A stretch of 64,000 nucleotides of DNA, taken from the NCBI RefSeq assembly GCF_009017415.1, contig NC_092405.1:1-64000 (forward strand), written 5' to 3'. The notes under the pieces were generated by a model. That model saw only the letters and a list, made by a program, of their open reading frames with translations, was not told where the DNA came from and did not search any database. This DNA comes from Aspergillus flavus (taxonomy: Eukaryota > Ascomycota > Eurotiomycetes > Eurotiales > Aspergillaceae). The position numbers and the translations under genes are program-made. Below, one piece after another: positions 1 through 15,600 of this stretch. Positions within the stretch are counted from its first letter, which is position 1. Each line of letters opens with the position of its first letter.

Positions 1-129
1 GTTGACCCTAATGTTGACCCTAATGTTGACCCTAATGTTGACCCTAATGTTGACCCTAATGTTGACCCTAATGTTGACCCTAATGTTGACCCTAATGTTG
101 ACCCTAATGTTGACCCTAATGTTGACCCT
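1..129. repeat. Telomeric dodecamer array
   Basis: Ten perfect copies of a 12-bp unit (GTTGACCCTAAT in this register, equivalent to TGTTGACCCTAA) run from the first base to 120, followed by a partial copy that ends at about 129. The reverse complement is TTAGGGTCAACA, the unusual dodecamer telomere reported for Aspergillus oryzae. The C-rich strand reads 5'->3' on the + strand at the left edge, the expected orientation for a left chromosome end. The window therefore starts at a physical chromosome terminus and not at an arbitrary cut. Confidence 0.96.
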
Positions 130-240
130 GGGCACTACTGTACCCTAATGGCCGGGGGGCCAACCGCCGTCCCCGCTGCCGCGGGCCCGGCTCCCCCACC
201 TAAACGCCCTAATCTCTAACCCCTAATCCCTAATCTATCC
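130..240. other. GC-rich telomere-adjacent block
   Basis: Directly after the telomere array comes a short GC-rich stretch with runs of C and G, then degenerate telomere-like units (CCCTAATCTCTAACCCCTAATCC region, about 207-232). It separates the perfect array from the AT-rich block. No reading frame of note is present. It probably represents the proximal end of the chromosome cap, with decayed telomere repeats. Confidence 0.7.
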
Positions 241-2190
241 CGCCTGTTCCGTGTGCTATCCACTGTATTATCTATACTAAACTATAATATTATAAACTTT
301 TATATACTTTATCTAGTATAATCCTTATATTATATAATTCTGCTTTTAGTTTTTAATCTATTTCACTAGTTTAAATAATATCCCGCCTTAACTATATTAA
401 AAATATTGATATTCTATTTTTATAATATTTATTAATTCTATTAATACTAGTAAAATCTTATATTTAATAAATCTTAATATTATATTTTAAAATAATCTTT
501 ATATTATATAATTCTATTTATCTTGGTTTAGCTTTATACTATTCTTTATACTATTCTTAATTTTTTATCTATTAAATATTTTTTTATAATAAATATTTTC
601 TATCTCTAGAGTAAAGCTATTTTAGTAATCTTTAATATAGTTATTAAAATATTCTATTAATATTATAAATATTCTAAAATCTAAAATCTAGATCTATTTT
701 TTAGATAGTTTTTAAATTAAAATAATTCTATATATTTTTATACTATTTTTAATATAATTAGTTTTTTTTATATATCTTAAAATTTAATTAATTATAAATA
801 TTAGAAATTAATAATTAATAAAAATATAATCTAAATATCTTTAATATTATAAATTATTATCTATAATTTATTTATTATATAAATTAATTTTATATTATAA
901 AATAATTAGAAATCTATAAATATAAATCTTTTTTTTATTAAATTATATTTAAAAATTCTTTTTATATTTTAATATAGATTATTTAGCTTATTTAATATTA
1001 ATTATTTTTATATTATTTTATTATTAACTCTAATATAGAATTATTATAATTTTTTTTTTTTAATATTATAAATCCTTTTATATTAATATTATATATTTTA
1101 ATATTAAAATATTATATATTTTTAAATTTTTATATTTTAATCTTTTTTTTAAAATATTATTATTTCTTTAATTATAATATTATTAATTTTTATATAAAAT
1201 ATTATAAATCTCTATCTTATAATATTTTTAATTTTTATATAAAATATTATAAATTTTTATATTTATATATTATTTTTATATAATTATATTAATTATTTTT
1301 ATTAATCTATATATAATTTTAATTAATTTAATTTTTATTTTTTAAAGTTAATATTAATTTAATTTTTTAATCTTTTTTATATATTAAAATCTATATCTAA
1401 TCTTAATAAATAAATTCTATAGATTAAATTTTATTAATATATCTAGTTATATTAATCTAGTTAATTTAAATCTAATTAATTTTAGTAATTAGATCTAATA
1501 AATTAGATTAATTTAGTCTTTTAATTTATCTAATTATTTTAAATAATATTAAATTCTAATCTTTTAATATATAAATTATATATAATTCTTAATTTATTTA
1601 ATATTTAATAATAGAAATAGATAGAATTAATATTTATAGATATAATATATATAATATCTTAAATTCTATTAAATTATTAAAACTTTAATCTAGATATTAA
1701 TTTAATATTAATTTTAATTAAAACTATTAAAATAAAATAATTAAATTTAAATTAGATCTATTAATTAATTTTATTTTCTTTAAATTATATTTATTATATT
1801 AAAATTAACTAGCTATATAAATAAATAGTTTTAATTAATTAATAATATTAAATAATATATTATTAAAATTAATAACTATAATTAATATTCTATTTAAATA
1901 TATATATATTAATATAGTTTTATAATAAATATATATTTATTTTTTAAATATTAATTATATTTATTTTAATTAAATCTAAATATATATTATTAAAAATTAT
2001 TATATTAATTTTAATAATTAATTATTTAAATTTTTAATCTCTAGTAATATTTAATAGATTAATTTTAAATTAATATTAATAATTATTATTTTTATAATAT
2101 TAAATTCTATAAATATATTTTAATCTATTAATTAATAAAATATATATTTTAATAAAATTTAATAAATATATTTTAATATTTTAATAAATA

Positions 2191-5100
2191 GATTCTATAT
2201 ATTAATTCTATATATTTATATTTTAAATATATAATTTTAAATCTCTAATTCTATTAATATTACTTAAATTTAATATATATCTACTATAACTAGTAAAATA
2301 ATATAAATAATTAATTATATTAACTTTTAATCTTAATAATAGTTTATTTAAAAAATTATTTTATTTATAGTAAATTCTATTAATTAATTTTAAATTTTTA
2401 TAACTAGCGTGTTTATAATAGCTATATCTAGAATATTTATAGTTTATATAATATTATTATTATTATTAGAATTATTATATTATAATATTTATAATTTATT
2501 TAATTCTATATTTTTTATTAAAAATATATATTTTATAGTATTCTATATTTTTAATATATATTATATAATAAATACTAGATCTTTAAAAATTATATAAATA
2601 ATATCTAGTCTTATATTATTTAATTAACTGGACTATAATATAAATATAAATTATATTTATTCTATCTATAGTTCTATATTATATAAATATAATATATCTA
2701 TTACTATTAAAAGATATTTTATTTAATTAATTTCTTATCTAATTATTATTTAGTATTCTATATCTACTACTATATATTAGGGGCTATTTACTATTAGATT
2801 TATATCTACTACCGCTGCTATTTACTAATAGAAACTAATAGAATCTAGAATATAATTAATCTATTATAGAGAAAATTATAGAAATTCTTTAAAATATTAG
2901 AATAAAAATTTTTATAAAAATTATAATTATTTAAATAGTTTATATAGTATATATAATTTAAATAGTCTATATAATCTATATAAATAAAATAATCTAAATT
3001 AAATAATAACTATTAATCTAGATTATATTTATTATACTGTATCTTCTCTATATTTTTATTTTAGTAATATTATTATTTATATTTATCTATAGATCTATTT
3101 AAATATTTATCTAATATATATTAGTAATATCTTATTTTTAGAATTATATCTATATAATTCTATACTAGCTTATCTTTTTTTATTAGTCTATTTAGTTAAA
3201 TAATAATTATTTTACTAGACTATCTATCTTATTCAGTCTATCTATTTTTTTATATATAATCTAATAATATTTATAGAATTCTAATATAGATAATATATTA
3301 GATATTAGAAATATTAATCTCTATTTTTAATATATTTATAGCTATAATTATCTATATCTAATCTTATATAAATTATTATAAAATTAATAGTTTATTAATT
3401 TATTAGCTATAATATATTTTATACTATAATTTTTTAATTAATTTAATTATTTATTAAATAGTATTTATATAAATAATTATCTTATTATATTCTATCTACT
3501 AGATTTATTTCTAGATAAATATTAATATAGATACGCAAGTAAACTATATTAATTTATTAAAAATATATTATATATAATATATTATATTAGAATAGCTAGT
3601 ATAATCCTATAATATATAGATCTAATTAGTCTAATACTTTATCTACTATAATAATAATAGCTCTAATATAGAAAATAATATAGCTATTAATAATACTATT
3701 TATATCTATATATAGTTTAATTATTTTAATTACTATAATTTTAGCTAAAAATCCTATTAATTATATAATATTATATAGTATTTATTAATTATAATATAAT
3801 TTAATTACTATATTTACTATAATTAATTAATAAATATATAGAAATTATCTATAATAATAGACTTAGATATAATTAATATAATTATAGTATTATTAAATAG
3901 TTAATAACTCTTCTATAATATATATACTATATCTAATCTCTAGTATTATTATATTATATTATTATATAATAAAATTAATAATATTACTATAATTATAGTT
4001 CTACTAGACTTTATAAATATAGATAATATAAATAATATACTTTTATTACTTTTAATAGATATTATTATTACTATTAGATTTTTACTATTTTAAATAGTTT
4101 ATAATACTAGAACTTATATTTTCTAAAATTAAATAATTATTTAACTAGTTATTTACTATAATATTAATATTATATCTATAGTATTTAATTAGTATTACTA
4201 TATTATTTAGCTTTATTTAATTTTATTCTTCTATAAAGATTATTTTTATTTATTTATAGTTTTAATAGAGACTCTATTTATAGTAAACTTTAAAAATTAA
4301 TATTAATTTATATTAAATAATTAAAATATAGTTTAGCGCTATACTATAATTTTAGACTATTCTATAATATTTTATATATATATTATATTAATTATATAAA
4401 AAGAATATATAGTTTATTTATTTATAATAATCTTTATTTATTAATTTTTATCTATATTATATTTAAAAAATATTTTAGAGATCTTTTTTTTCTATATATT
4501 ATTAAGAAATATACTATTAAGCTATATTTATTATTAATTAATTTTAATTATAATCTTATAGTATATCTAGATATTAATAATATATTATAATTATATTTTG
4601 ATCTTATACTTTAATATCTTATAAAATTATTTAGATTTTTATTTATATTATATACTAGAATTAGAGCTTTAAATATATAATAATATAAATATTAATAATA
4701 GTTTAAATAATAATATAATTAAAGGGATAGTTAATTCTAATAAAGATTTAAATAATTTATTAACTAAATAATAATACTATATCTTTAATTACTATATAAA
4801 TAGTAATATTAATTATAAATATTATATAATTAGTTTATTAACTTTTTATAATATATATTAATTAATAATTTTAATATTATTATTAATATAAAATCTTTTA
4901 TAATATATAGATATTAATATTATTATTTTATTTTTAATAAATATATTATATTATTAATTAATTTTTATATTAATATATTATAAGCTTAATAATTTAGATA
5001 TTTGGCTTAGTTATTTATCTATAATATATATTAATATAGCCAATTTTTTTTAAATTAGACTATTTACTATAAATACTATATTACTAATTATAACTAAAAC

Positions 5101-7690
5101 TAAATAGACTAATACTAGTAGATAAAATATATCTATATATTAGACTTAATCTATATCTATTTTATAATCTATTATATATTCTTTACTAGCTATATTATAT
5201 ATTAATTATATAAAAAGCTTTATTCTATAGTACTTTATATAGAGTTATTATATAATATATATTATAAAATAATAGATATCTTTCTAAATATTAATTTCTA
5301 GTATAATATCTATTAGATAACTCTAATTAATCTATATATAAATCTCTAAAAATTATTTATAGTAAACTATATATATTTATATAATAATTGGTCTAGATAT
5401 ATCTATATTATATATCTAGAGATTATAGTATTATAATAAATATATAATCTATATATCTATTAATTCTATAATATCTCTATTAAAATATAGATACTGTAGA
5501 CTATTAATTAGCTAATTATTTATATTATCTACTTCTAGAATATCTTATAGAATAGAGTCTGGCTCTATAAAATCTAGAATATAGAATCTTTATTTTATAT
5601 AAATAATATTAATAGAAATAATAAAAGTTTATTTTCTATTCTACTACTATACGCGGAATTAATTTTAATATTATTTATAATTATAATATTATATAATATC
5701 TATATAATATAACTCTATAGCTTTTACTATATTTTAATAATAGCTATTATATTAAGATTTAACTATAATATTTTTTAGATAATTATAAATTAAATAATCT
5801 TAATTATCTAGAATAAAATTAATAGATAATTCTTAAAATTTTACTATTTAAATTTTTTTTAATTTAATATAGCTATAGTATATATTAATATATTTTTATA
5901 TTTTTAGATATAGTATATTTAGTTTATTAGTTTAATATAAAATTCTAAATATATCTATTTTATATTACTTATTCTCTATTATAGTAGTTTAAAATTATTT
6001 TTTTTAGAATTCTCTTTATTATTCTCTACTATAGAGAAATAGGCGGTGGTTATCTATTATAATTAATATTATTTTTTCTACTGCCGCGGTGTTATTCTAT
6101 ATAGTAGATATTTTTTAGTATATAAAATCTATATATAGATAATAAATACTAATATCTATTACTATAATTATATATATTTAACTATATTATCTAGATCTAT
6201 ATATACTAGTAATAGATAGTATAATATCTAGTTTTTTTTAGATTATATTATTTTAATTTAAATAGCTTATCTAATATATTATACTATTTATTAGCTTTTA
6301 TATATTATATTTTTTATAACTATTTATATATATTATATATTCTACTCTATAGAATTATTTATATTAAATAATAGAGTAGCTATTATAGTATATAATATAT
6401 TAAAATTATTAAAAATAATAAATTTTTATAAATACTAGATCTATTTAGTTATCTATAGCTATAAATTAGTATTATAGATTTTTTTAGTTTTATTAGATCT
6501 AGTTTAAATCTTTATTATTTTCTATACTATAGTAATTTACTAGATTATTTAATTTATTTATTTTATATATATAGAAATATATAGTTCTTTTTATTAATTT
6601 TTATAAATATAGATATAATAAGATTCTTTTTATAATAAAAATATTTATTAATATATTATAATTATATATAACTATTATAGTTTTATTTTCTAGAATTATT
6701 ATTACTTTTATATAGTTTAGTCTTTTTAAATATACTAGAATTATTTATAGACTATTTACTAGTAATTATATATAGTCTTTAAACTCTATTTAATATATTA
6801 ATAGTTTAGATAGTTATAGTAATATAATAATCTATCTAGATATATAAATAATTTAAGAAATACTTAATCTATTTAGTAAAAAATCTTAATATTCTCTATA
6901 TATAGGATAATATTTTTCTATTACTAAATAATTTATTAGATCTAGATTATTTTAATATATTTTTAACTATAGACAATATTTTTAATATAGTATATAATCT
7001 TATTAAATTATATACTATATTAATATTTTTTATAAATAATTATAAATAATTTATTTAATTTTTAAAAAATTAGATATTTTATAGTTAATATAATATAGAT
7101 TCTATATAAAAAATAAATAATAGAAAATAAAATAGAATATTAATAGAATTAAAAAAAAATAATATAAAATATATAGTTTAATATAGAATATTATTATTTT
7201 TAATTTAATATAGATTATAGTTAATTAATTATTTTTAAATATAGAATTTAAAATAAAGAATACTATTATTAATATACTATAGAATAGAAATAATAATTTA
7301 AAATTTATTAGATTAATTAGTAAATTATTATTAAATTTAATTAATTTTTTAGATTAGATATATCTAGTCTAGAATAAAATATAATTTAAATAGATTTTAC
7401 TAAAACTACTGATTTTATTAATATTATTAGATAGTTAAAGTTATAGATAATTAATAGAAAGTCTTATTTAATTAAATTATATTTTAAATAAACTTTTAAT
7501 AGAATATTATAATCTATCTAAATTAATCTTTATTATTATAAACTATAGGATTTATATTTAAAAATTATTTAAATATAAATTTCTATAATACTTTTTAATC
7601 TATATTAATTTAAATATTATTAGTTTTATAATTTAATTAGTATTATATTTAAAGTACTTTAATCTATAATATTTAGTTTAGAAAAAATCC
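2191..7690. mobile_element. Subtelomeric element, copy 1 (RIP-degraded)
   Basis: From about 2,191 this stretch aligns with the sequence from 7,776 onward at a constant offset of 5,585 bp at its start; for example, the landmark around 2,401 (GCGTGT) recurs at 7,986. Differences between the copies are mostly C/T and G/A, as expected from independent RIP of a repeated element. Similarity is traceable through about 6,700-6,900, where the offset has drifted by small indels. The right limit is uncertain and is set where a less-mutated island begins. The original coding content cannot be read. A telomere-linked helicase or a transposon are both possible, and neither is shown. Confidence 0.7.
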
Positions 7691-7775
7691 TAATCTACTC
7701 TATCAATCTATAGCTACCGTTAGCTCCACTTCATTCCATCCTTCTATAAATACTCATCCCCTTGTGGATTAGATG

Positions 7776-10700
7776 GATTCTATATATTGATTCTATATAT
7801 CTATATCTTAGATATATAATCTTGAATTTTTAATTCTATTGGTACTGCTTAAGCTTAATATATATTCGCCGTAATTAGTAAAATAATATAAATAATTAAT
7901 TATATTAGCTCTTAATTCTAGTAATAGCTTATTTAAAAAACTATTTTATCTATAGTAAATTCTATTAGTTAATTTTAAATTCTTATAATCGGCGTGTCTA
8001 TAATAGCTGTATTTAGAATATCTATAATCTATATAATATTACTACTACTATTAGAATTATTATATTATAATATTTATAGTTTATTTAATTCTATATTTTT
8101 TATTAGAAATATATATTCTATAGTATTTTATATCTTTAGTATATATTATATAGTAGATACTAGATTTTAAATAATTATATAAATAATATTTAGTTCTATA
8201 CTATTTAGCTTATTGGATTATAATATAAATATAAATTATACTTATTCTAGTTATAGTTTTATATTATATAAATATAATATATCTACTATTATTAAAAAAT
8301 ATTCTATTTTATTAGCTTTTTATCTAATTATTACTTACTATTTTATATCTATTATTAGATATTAGGCGTTGTCTATTATTAGATCTATATTTATTGTTGC
8401 TGCTATTTTATAATAGAGATTAATAGAATTAAATATATAATTAATTTATTATTAAAAAAATTATTTTTAATATAACTAGAATAGCTAAAATAGTCTATAT
8501 AATCTATATAATTAGAATAAATTAAATAAATTAAATAATCTAAATAATCTATATAATTAAAATAATTAGAATTCTCTAAATAAGCTAAATATTTTATATA
8601 ATTAGAATAATTAGAATTAAATAGAATCTATTAATTAAAATTATATCTATTATACTATATTTTCTCTATATTCTTATTCTAATAATATTATTATTTATAT
8701 TTATTTACTATACTATCTAAATATTAATCTAATATATATTATTAGTATTCTATTTCTAAAACTATCTTTATATAATTCTTTATTGCTTTATTTTTTTTAA
8801 TCTATTTATTTAATTAAATAATAATTATCTTACTAATCTATTTATCTTATCTAATATATCTATTTTTTTATATATAATTTAATAATATTTAGAATATTTT
8901 AATATAGATAATATATTAGATATTAGAAATATTAATCTCTATATTTAATATATTTATAATAATAATTATTTATATTTAATTTTATATAAATTACTATAAA
9001 ATTAATAGTTTATTAATCTATTAACTATAATATATTTTATATTTTAATTTCTATATTAATTTAATAATCTATTAAATTATATTTATATAAATAATTATTT
9101 TATCTAGTTCTATCTATTATATTTATTATTAGATAAATACTAGTATAGACTTATTAATAAATTATATTAATCTACTAGCTATACGCTATATATAATATAT
9201 TATATTAAAATAGCTAATTTAATTTTATAATATATATATTTAATCTATTTAATATTCTATTTACTAAAATAATATTTTTTTTAATATAAAAAATAATATA
9301 ATTATTAATAATACTATTTATATTTATATATAGTTTAATTATTTTAATTATTATAATTTAGACTAAAAATTCTACTAGTTATTTAATATTATATAGTATT
9401 TATTAATAATAATCTAATTTAACTATTATATTTATTATAACTAGTTAATAAATATATAAAAATCCTTTATTACTATAGATTTTAGAATTATTAATATAAT
9501 TATAGTTTTATTTAAAGATTAATAGCTTTTTTATAATATATATAAAATATCTAATATTTAGTACTATTATATTATATTTCTATATAATAATATTAATAGT
9601 ATAACTATAATTATTATTTTACTAGATTTTATAAACGCTGGTAATATAAATAGTATACTTTTTTTTTTATTAATTTATATTATTATTACTATAGAGCTTT
9701 TATTATTCTAGATTATTTATAATATTATTATTTATACTCTATAAAATTATATAATAATCTAATCTATTATCTACTATAATATTTATATTATATTTATTAT
9801 ATTTAACTAGTGCCGCTATATAATCTAGCTTTTATCTATTTTTTTTTTCTATAGTACTTATTTATATTTATAGAAATTAGAACTAATCTTAATATTATTA
9901 TTAGCTAATATAAATTCTAAAAATTAATATTAATTAATACTAGATAGCTAAAATATATACTAATAGTATACTATTATTCTTATCTATTCTATAATTTTTT
10001 ATTTATATATTATTTCTATAATATATAATAAATATATTATCTATAAATCTATAATATATTTTATTTATTATATTTTATTTATCTATTTTTTAGTATTTAT
10101 ATTTAATATTATTTAAATTATCTTCTATTTTTTATATATATTATTAATAAATTAACTATTTAATTATATTTATTATTAACTAATTTTAATAGTAATATTA
10201 TAATATATTTAGATATTAATTAAATAATATAATTATATTTTAATCTTATATTTTAATATTTTCTATAGTTAATTAAATATCTATATTTATTATATACTAA
10301 AATTAGGATTTTATATAGATAGTAATATAAATTCTAATATAGATTAATATATTAATTTTAATATAAATTTTAATAGAGAATTAGAAAATAGCTATATAAT
10401 TTAGTAATATTATATCTTTAGCTATTAGATAAATAGTAATATTAATTATAAATATTATATAATAAATTTCTCTATTTTCTATAGTATATATTAATAGATA
10501 AGTTTAATATTATTACTTATATAAAATTTTTTATAATATATTAATATTAATATAATTATTTTATTTTTAATAAATATATTTTATTATTAATTAATTTTAG
10601 TATTAATATACTATAAACTAAATAGTTCTAGAGTTTAATTTAATTAATTCTTAATTATATAGATTAATATAGCTAGTTTTTTTTTAAATTAGACTATTTA

Positions 10701-13180
10701 CTATAAATATTATATTATTAATTTAAACTAAAGCTATATAAATTAATAGTAATAGATAAAAATCTTTTATATATTTAGTTTAATTTATACTTACTCTAGT
10801 AGCTATATAAATCTATTTATTAATTATTATATTTAAAAATTTTTTAAAAAGCTCTATTCTATAGTATTTTAAATAGAATTATTATATAATATATACTATA
10901 GAATAATTAGAATTTAACTAAATAATAGTTTTTAATATAAAATCTACTATATAATTATAGTTATTCTATAGATAAAATTCTAGAAATTATTTATAATAAA
11001 CTAAATATATTTATATAGTAATTAATTAGACTATATCTATATTATATAGCTAGAAGTAATTATATTATAATAGATTTATAAGCTATATATTTACTAATTC
11101 TATAATATTTTTATAGAAATATATATTCTATAGATTATTAACTAGCTAATTATATATATTATTTATTTCTAGAATATCTTTTATAATAAGCTCTAGTTCT
11201 ACTAGATCTAGAATAGAGAATTCTAGCTATATATAGAAAATATAGAGAATAATATAGATTAAAACTAAATTAATTTAGATTTATTTTTACTATTATATAT
11301 AGAATTAATATTAAAAATAGTACTTTATAGTATTTATTTTATATATTTTTATAGCTATTACTATATTTTAATAATTTAAAGTATATTTAGATTTAATTAT
11401 AATATCTATTAAATAATTATAAATTATATTATTTTAATTATTTATAATAAAATTAATAGATAACTTTTAGAATTATACTAGTTAAATTTCTTATATTTTA
11501 ATATTACTATAGTATATATTAATATATTTTTATATTTCTATATATAATATATTTAATTTAATAGTTTAATATAAAATATTAAATATATCTATTTAATTTT
11601 ATTTATTTATTATAGTAGAATAGAATTTTCTATATTATTATTAATATTTTTATTTATATTTATATTTATTTCTTTATTAATAAGATACTAGCTAATAATT
11701 AGATCTAATATAATTTATTATAGTTACTACTATTTTTTTTACTACTAGAGAGTTATTTTATATATAAAATATTTTTTTTTTTATAGTCTCTATATATAAA
11801 TAATAAATATTAAAATCTACTACTATAGTTAAATATATTTAATTATACTATTTATATTTATATATATTTATAATAGATAATATAGTATTTATTTTTTTTT
11901 AGATTAAATAATTTTTATATAAATAGTTTAGTCTATATATTAAATAATCTATTAATTTTTTTAAATTATATTTTTTATTATTTTTTATATCTATTATACT
12001 CGCTACTTTATAGAATTAATACTATTAAATAATAATATTTTAATTAATATTTATAATATATTAAAATTATTTAGTATAATAAAATTCTATAAATACTATA
12101 TTTATTAAATTATTTATAGCTATAGATTAATATTATATATATTTTTTCTATAATTTAATTAAATATATATCTAGATTTTTTTAATAGTCTACTATATAGT
12201 AGTAATAGCTATATCTATTTATTTAATTTAAATAGAAATATATAGCTTCGTTTTATTTCTATAAATATAGATATAATAGAACTCTTTATAGATTAAGAAA
12301 ATCTATTAATAATTAATTAATATATATAATTACTATAGTTTAGTCTTTTTTTAAATCTATTATTTATAGATTATTTATTTTTAATAAAGATTTTAGAATT
12401 AATAATAGATCTAGTACTAGTATTACTATATATTTTTAATATTTTAATTAATATATTAGTATTAAAAATAGTTATAGTAATATAGTAGTTTATTAGAATA
12501 AATAGATAATCTAGTTAATATTTAGTTAACTCTATAGAAAATTATAATTTTATTTATCTATAGAATAATACTTTTTTATTATTAAATTATTTTTTAAATC
12601 TAAACTATTTTTATATAAGATTTTTAATAGATTTAATTAATTAAATAGTAGATAATCTTATTAAACTATACTCTATATTAATATACTTTATAAATAATAA
12701 TAGATAGTTTATTAAGCTTTTAAAAAATAGAATAATTTATAGTTTTAAAAATAATTTAATAGTAATAAAATTAAATAATTATAATAAAATTCTATTAATT
12801 TTATAATATATAGAAATTATTTCTAAATACTATTATAATAATAAATAAATATTATATATTTTAAATATATAGTTAGAGTAATAAATATAGATTAAAAATT
12901 TTATTAATAATAGTTAACTTAACTAAATTTTATAATAAAATTTATATTAATTATAATATATTTTTCTAAATAATTAATACTCTATAAAATAGATAGTTAA
13001 TATAAAAAATATATTTAAGTAATTTTATTAAATCTAAGTCTAATTAGATCTAGTAGTGGATTATAAGTCTATATAAAAAATTTAAAATAAATATATATTA
13101 ATTCTAAATCAGCCTATCTACTAAATAGGCCACACCGCAAACCGAATGTACTATCTTTTTCCACCTCTTCTGGACTAGAA
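7776..13180. mobile_element. Subtelomeric element, copy 2 (RIP-degraded)
   Basis: Second head-to-tail copy of the ~5.6-kb element, starting in the GATTCTATATATTGATTC region and following copy 1 directly after a short less-mutated spacer (7,690-7,775). It keeps slightly more C and G than copy 1 near its left end, so the two copies have been mutated to different degrees. It ends with a recognisable ~90-bp terminal motif (13,091-13,180) that recurs twice more near 17.2-17.4 kb. Identity of the element is unknown. Confidence 0.7.
13091..13180. repeat. 90-bp terminal motif, copy A
   Basis: First of three copies of a ~90-bp motif that begins with ATATATATTAAT, passes through a CTAAATAGGCC core and ends TTCTGGACTAGA. 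It closes element copy 2. It is more mutated than copies B and C (for example AGCCTAT where the others have GGCCC). Confidence 0.8.
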
Positions 13181-14592
13181 TATAATTAATAGATCTTTAA
13201 AAAAAATATAGTAAATATAAAAAAAAAAATCTATAATTTTAAATAAAAAAGTTAATAATACGCTTAAAGATTAATATAATATTAATATAGCTATAGTGAA
13301 TACTTAATAAATAAATAATAATTATAAAAAGACACGTCGACTCTATATATGCTAGAAAACTTTATTATTAATTAAAATATAAAAAGTTCACTAATCTATT
13401 TTAAAATTATTATTAAAATAGAAAGATAAGAGCGCCAAAATATTAATTAATTATTATATTAAATTACTATAAAAATAATAGAAAAAATATTAAATATAGT
13501 ATTCTAATATTTCTACTAATTTCTTTCTATATTCTTTTAATTAAAATATTTATAAACTACTCGCTTTATATAATAGATAAAGTTTTAAATAATTATCTAT
13601 TAAAATATATAATCAGCGTTAAATTCTTTAAACTAAAATTAATAATTTTCTATATACTATCTATAAGCTTTTATATTATTTTAAAAAAATAATAGACTTA
13701 ATTATTATTTAAGAGTATTGATATAATAATTTATACTTTTATAATAATTAATAATAATTTACTATAAAATTATTAAAAAAAAAGTTCTAAATTAGCTTAT
13801 TAATATATATCTTAAATTTTTTAGTTTTTTTAATAATTAAATAAAATTTCTTTTAATAAATTAATTTTATTTTATTAAAAGCGTAGTATAATGTAATATA
13901 AACTTAAGTAATTAATTTCTATATTTCTAAGCTAAATATAATTTATTCTTTATTTTTATTCTAGAAAATAGTCTCTATTTATTTTAATATATAATATAAG
14001 TTATATATATTATTTAATATATCTTAAAAAATCTTTATAAATTAGTAATAAATAATATACTAGATAAAGAAATATATTTAATTATAATTAGTATTTTAAC
14101 TATTATATTATTTATATAATACTAATACTATACTATTAAATTTATAATTAATTATAAATAATTCGCTTTTTCTATACTCTCTATTCTTAACAGTAATTTT
14201 TAAATAATATAAATATTATAAAATAAAAAAAATAACTAGAATATTAATAATCCTTTTATAGTAAAATATAATAATATTAATAAAAAAATATAAAAAAGTA
14301 ACTAAATTTAAAATATAAAAAAAAAAAAGATTTATAATATATAGAAAAGATATTATAAAATAAAAAAAGATAAAATATAAAAATAATAGAGAGAAGCTTA
14401 TTTAATATTTTATTAATATTAATATTATTATTATAAATAACTATTATTTACTTAATAATAATTTATATAAAATTAATATTTTTATATAGAATACCCAATA
14501 CACTTTTAAAATATTAACTATTTAATATAAATAATATATCGATTACTATCTAGAAATAGTTAGTTTAGAAAAAAAAAATATAATTATTATAG

Positions 14593-14915
14593 AAATAATA
14601 ATAATTATATAAAATAATTATATAGTATACTCTATTCTAGATATATAGATATTCTAATAGCTAAATAGTATTTTTAATATCTATATTTATTACCTTTCTA
14701 ATAACATACAATAGCCTTATTAGAAGGATTAATTATTATATACAAAGAATCTTAAAGATCCTTGGCTATAAATTAGTACTATAGTCATTAGTAGAAAATT
14801 AAGAATTAGTCTTCTATCTCTAGTATCTACTGCCTAGTGCTTTACCCACGTATCCTTATCTAGTTAACAGGTCCTCTACCCTAACTAGTAGATATTCCTC
14901 TGACAGTAATAGATA
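14593..14915. repeat. ~320-bp direct repeat, left copy
   Basis: This segment reappears at about 15,297-15,600 with an offset of 704 bp. The left copy retains far more C and G (for example around 14,700-14,910) than the right copy, in which nearly every difference is a C-to-T or G-to-A change. It is a clear internal example of unequal RIP. Confidence 0.7.
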
Positions 14916-15210
14916 AATTAATAGATAATCTAAAATATAGTAATCTAAAATATTAACTAAAAATTATTTTCTATTTATATTTCTAATTATTATATTTTAT
15001 ATTATCTATACTTAGAAAAAGTAATAGATAAGCTAATAGATAATCTAAAATATAGTAGTTTAAAATATTAACTAAAAATAATTTTCTATCTATATTTTAG
15101 ATTACTATATTTTATACTATTTATACTTAAAAAAATTAATAAATAATCTAATAGATAATTTAAAATATAGTAATCTAAAATACTAAATAAAAGTAGATAA
15201 TTAAATAGTC
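14906..15210. repeat. 115-bp tandem repeat, about 3 copies
   Basis: A unit containing ATAGATAATCTAAAATATAG starts at 14,921, 15,036 and 15,151, giving a period of 115 bp. It lies directly after the left copy of the 704-bp-offset repeat. Confidence 0.75.
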
Positions 15211-15296
15211 TAAAATAACTAAAATAAAAAAGTAAATAATTACTAGCTTTTATCTAAGATATATATATAATTTATTAATAATTCTTTTATTATAGA

Positions 15297-15600
15297 TATA
15301 ATAATAATTATGTAAAATAACTATATTAAATACTCTATTTTAAATATATAGATATTTTAAAGATTAATTAGTAATATTAATATCTATATTTATTATTTTT
15401 TAATAATATATACTAGATTCTATCTTAAAATTATATATAGAGAATCTTAGAATTTTTTAATTATAAATTTATATTAAAAATTATAGTAAAAAAATTAAGA
15501 ATTAATTTTCTATCTTTAATATCTACTATTTAGTATTTTATCTATAAATCTTTATTTAATTAATAGATTCTTTATTTTAATTTATAGATATTTCTTTAAT
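15297..15600. repeat. ~320-bp direct repeat, right copy (heavily mutated)
   Basis: RIP-mutated counterpart of 14,593-14,915. Line-by-line comparison shows mostly C-to-T and G-to-A transitions relative to the left copy, plus small indels. Confidence 0.7.

Noticed and set aside
2409..2597. 62-codon open frame in the AT-rich block
   Set aside because: Low-complexity Ile/Tyr/Leu/Phe string produced by AT-rich DNA; no start context or family.
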